The notes under the pieces are model-generated. The model saw only the letters and a program-made list of their open reading frames with translations. It made no database searches and was not told the origin of the DNA. The position numbers and the translations under genes were made by a program. 64,000 nucleotides of DNA, taken from contig NC_058138.1 of NCBI RefSeq assembly GCF_011075055.1, forward strand, positions 8,328,001 through 8,392,000, in the 5' to 3' direction. Shown here one piece after another: positions 59,535 through 64,000 of this stretch (its first letter is position 1; each line of letters opens with the position of its first letter). The stretch is from Mangifera indica (taxonomy: Eukaryota > Streptophyta > Magnoliopsida > Sapindales > Anacardiaceae).

Positions 59535-60708
59535 ATGTGATCTATGTTATGACTAAGGAACAAACGGTGAGTTCTTGGATCTTCTTTTATTATGGGAAAT
59601 GTAAGTGAAATAAATTAAGTGTTTATTTGTTCTAAATTTCTGATACCCTTTACTTCTTTCCTATTGCTTGAGCTTTAACTGCAGAACTTTTTAGCTAAAT
59701 GCCGGTATAACCGTGCAAATTCTACTTGATGTATTTGATATTGAAGGGGTGGTTCATTATGGGACAGCTGGAAGCTCTAACGATTCATTGTCCCTTGGTG
59801 ATGTTAGTGTAATGAAATATGTTGCCTTCACAAGTTCTTGGAAATGGAAGGTATGCAGTTAAAGTTACTTTGGTTATCCAACTGTAGCACATTTTTCGTT
59901 TGTTTGTGGCATATTGTTGATTTTCTCCACTTGAATTGGTACAGGAATTCGAATCAAAGAAAGGGAAATTGCCAGAACTAAAATTTGGAGCCTTCAATTT
60001 TCCTGAAAGGGGAGAGAATTTGTTGGCAAAGGTTGAGTTTACGCCAAGCCAGTTGCTCTCCACTGGTAAACTTATGGAAGAGTTCTTTTGGCTTCAAGTA
60101 GATTCAAGGTGGTTCAATATTTCTGCACAGCTTCAGGTTTGCCATTTCTCTTCATTTCATCAGATTGCAATGAAAATGAATCAATTTCTTTGATGTTGTT
60201 TTTTTGTTGAAGTACCTGATATAAGTTTTTGATTTATTGTAGGATTTTGAGCTACAACAATGTACTAATGACACATATTACCAAAAGTTGTTTTCGGACT
60301 TCTGGGTTCCACAGCTGATATATACCTTGATAATGCAGCATATAGAGAATTTCTTTTCAAAAAGTTGAATGTCTCAACTGTTGATGAAGAGAGTGCTTCC
60401 ATTGTGATGGTGGGCAAACGAATAACAATTTCATATTAAATAGTTCTTACTAACTTCAAAATCGTTGTTACAAATCATTGATGTTTACTGGTGTTGTTTT
60501 GCAGACATGTCTATCAAATGGGGTGCGCTCTATTGTGTTTCGTGGAATTTCGGATTTCGCTGGTGGGGAAGAAAAGCTATTGTCCTCCAGCCTTAGTTCA
60601 CTAGCTTCTATCAATGCTTTGAGTGTTGCAGTTGAGTTTATTGCATTACTTGATAAGGAAAACAGACTTCATGACCACCAAAAACAGATATCTTTTTCAG
60701 CATTTTGA
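59535..60708 (+). pseudogene. Bark-storage/MTA-nucleosidase-like gene, 3' part (end of exon 2 to exon 6)
   Basis: Exon 2 resumes (IYVMTKEQT, donor at 59567). Exon 3 is 59695-59850 (NAGITVQILLDVFDI; VHYGTAGSSNDSLSLGDVSV; SSWKWK). Exon 4 is 59945-60136 (ENLLAKVEFTPSQL; VDSRWFNISAQLQ). Exon 5 is 60243-60409 (DFELQQCTNDTY; ADIYLDNAAYREFLF; STVDEESASIVM). Exon 6 is 60505-60708 (TCLSNGV; IVFRGISDFAGGEEKLL; stop). The active-site Asp of the family (SDFAGG) is present. Exon 5 has a second lesion at about 60278: after DTY a short stretch expected as CLPET is missing and the frame shifts. The family cleaves methylthioadenosine or serves as vegetative storage protein; this copy is non-functional. Confidence 0.9.
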
Positions 60709-61053
60709 CAGTAAACAAGGATTGTTTATCCCTATTCTGAAAAATAGTTAAAAGTATTGTTGACAATCTTTACCCTTTGAGGGTATAATTTGGATTGATA
60801 TGTGCAAAAGATATCTGTAATGGTTTATGGAGAGCCATGGAATGCCCCAGTTAGGTCTTGTGTACTCTACAGCTTATTTAGTTCCGACTTGAGCTGGCAC
60901 CGGCTTGTCCTAATTTGGTATTCAACTGTCATGGATTAAAGTTCTACAAAAAAAAAAATCAGAAACATTTAGTATAAAATCAAAATTATGTAAGATTATT
61001 ATGCTGCAGGAGCCAAAACACAGGCTTCACATATATACCACCAAGAGTCTTAC
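60709..61053. other. Gap between convergent genes
   Basis: Holds the 3' end of the nucleosidase-like gene and, on the other strand, whatever follows the last demethylase exon seen. No further exon was recognised. Confidence 0.5.
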
Positions 61054-62574
<1,521 letters not shown>

Positions 62575-63120
62575 TGCTACGCCTTCTCCTTTCGGCTCAA
62601 AGATTTGGTACTTCTATTGTCATTCCCAAAATACTCTGTTGCATAATTTGTATAAATCCATTATTAAAATGCACAATTAATGATTATTTAAAGATGGGTG
62701 ATAAAAGAATCTTTGATGACAGAAACACAATTAGAGAAAGAAAATAAATCATTCACAGAAATCAAACTATTACTTTATTGCACAAAACACAATCTTCTAT
62801 ATAGTACAATGCAAACAAGATTTAAACCACCAAAGAGAACAAATCGATCAAAAATGAAAATGAAAAGATGATTTTTTTTTTCTTGTTTTCTTTTCTTTCA
62901 GTTTTTCGTCAACCAAACAGAACCTAGAAAGAAATGATATTCTCGGCAAGCCAACAAAAAATATAGAAATAAAAAATAAAGACACCATGAAAAGTGTACA
63001 GAGGACTCGAGCACCTGTTCTGAATTTTCCCTTTTTTGGGCTAAAATGGGAGATTTTCTTGGAAAATTTCAGCGATAGAAAACTTCAAGCACAGGGAGTG
63101 TTCAAATGCTGGGCTTTCGC

Positions 63121-63130
63121 GGGTTTTATA
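63121..63130 (-). promoter_or_regulatory. Candidate TATA box of demethylase copy 2
   Basis: TATAAAACCC on the minus strand, matching the position and context of 5261-5270. Confidence 0.35.
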
Positions 63131-63345
63131 ACCGTCATGGCGTTAAAACGGAAAATCAAGTGTTATTCTTGTACAGTACTAAGTGACTGTAAAGCTGCCA
63201 CGTCATATACTTGAAATGTGTATTGACCGCGATCGATACTATTAAGGAAAAATTATAGCTTCGGAGTACAGGATCAAGTAGCCGCTAAGCAGGGAGTTTA
63301 AAATTAAAAAAACTTTCATTAATTTTCTAAATTATTTTCCATTAT

Positions 63346-63354
63346 TAAGAAATA
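63346..63354. other. Natural empty site of the MULE (single TAAGAAATA)
   Basis: Reads CCATTAT, TAAGAAATA, AGTAAACGAATTTATC. The left locus has the left flank at 5482, the MULE, and the right flank at 33169, with TAAGAAATA on both sides. Confidence 0.92.
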
Positions 63355-63915
63355 AGTAAACGAATTTATCTGGTTTATTATCAATTTTATTGGAGATAAA
63401 AAGTTGTAGGTATTCTATTTTTTTTCTACGAAAAAGGTCGAATTTTTTTACTTTCTTATTAAAAGAATTAAATTGTATTTTGTTTTTTTGATATATAATA
63501 GATAAGTTGTAAGAAAAATATAATACAAAATGTCTAAATTAACACAAATTATGGGCAGCTTAATATTAAAAATTGAGCTTCATTCATAATTAATATTATA
63601 TAATATATGTAATACTTATATTTTTTTAATATATTGCTACAAAATATTAGTAAGTATTATCATAATAAACGAAAATTATTAGTAAAAAGAAATATAATTC
63701 AATGAAAAAACGATGGTCTGTAATTTTTGTAGAAGCGACAATATTCAACACTCGTTTGAATATATATATAAATAAAAATAAAAATTAGGGCCAATTGAGA
63801 CAATATTGTAGGTGATCAACAAAATTTATTTCAAAATAAAGTTAACCAAAGTGAAATTAAATAAAGAGAAATGAATTGTAACCACCCATTTGAAAAGGGT
63901 ATATACAAAATTAAT

Positions 63916-64000
63916 TATCACTTCATATGTCATTTGATGATATGTTAAGATTAAACTCCTAATTTATCTAGTTTAGTGGTTGTGGAATCGATCACTAGAT
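63916..64000. other. Window end, no feature
   Basis: Paralogy to the left locus fades here. Nothing recognised. Confidence 0.5.

Noticed and set aside
62987..63214. Frame with counterpart at 5124-5333 in the paralogous copy
   Set aside because: It is in duplicated promoter DNA, and the reading frame is not kept between copies (indels shift it).

Overview
This window reads as nuclear DNA of a eudicot plant. It is AT-rich, with GT/AG introns, plant receptor-like and PDR transporter sequences, and a dense load of nested plant transposons. The species cannot be named from sequence alone. No tRNA, rRNA, CRISPR or bacterial-type operon was found. Only one large gene is intact, an LRR receptor-like protein at 44.9-47.7 kb. 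Almost everything else is transposon or broken gene.

Layout. 1-4355: 3' part of a degraded Ty1/copia element with its 3' LTR. 4564-5491: start of a JmjN-type histone demethylase gene copy (minus strand) and its upstream DNA. 5492-33159: a 27.7 kb Mutator-like element (MULE) with imperfect terminal inverted repeats and a perfect 9-bp target duplication. The unoccupied version of that target survives in a paralogous stretch at 63.35 kb. The MULE carries a decayed mudrA transposase (+) and a decayed DUF1985/Ulp1 (C48) protease gene (-) that still has its His-Asp-Cys triad. Nested in the MULE at 6817-23766 is a Ty3/gypsy element arranged LTR-internal-LTR-internal-LTR inside one 5-bp target duplication. 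Its middle LTR is a mosaic of the two outer LTRs.

33.2-44.8 kb: the rest of the paralogous flank, a possible small secreted Cys-rich peptide, a copia RNase H relic, a Mutator-type foldback element, two related MITE-like palindromes and a PDR (ABCG) transporter pseudogene. 44.9-47.7 kb: the receptor-like protein. 49.2-49.9 kb: a second foldback element with a perfect 9-bp target duplication. 51.3-60.7 kb: a bark-storage/MTA-nucleosidase-like gene interrupted in exon 2 by a 7.7 kb copia element, which has itself lost its integrase region. 61.0-62.6 kb: a second copy of the JmjC demethylase gene (minus strand), followed by DNA paralogous to 4.7-5.5 plus 33.2-34.2 kb.

Order of events (inference): duplication of a demethylase gene and its upstream DNA; MULE insertion into one copy; gypsy insertion into the MULE; unequal LTR-LTR recombination that doubled the gypsy interior. 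Separately, related copia elements landed beside one demethylase copy and inside the nucleosidase gene.
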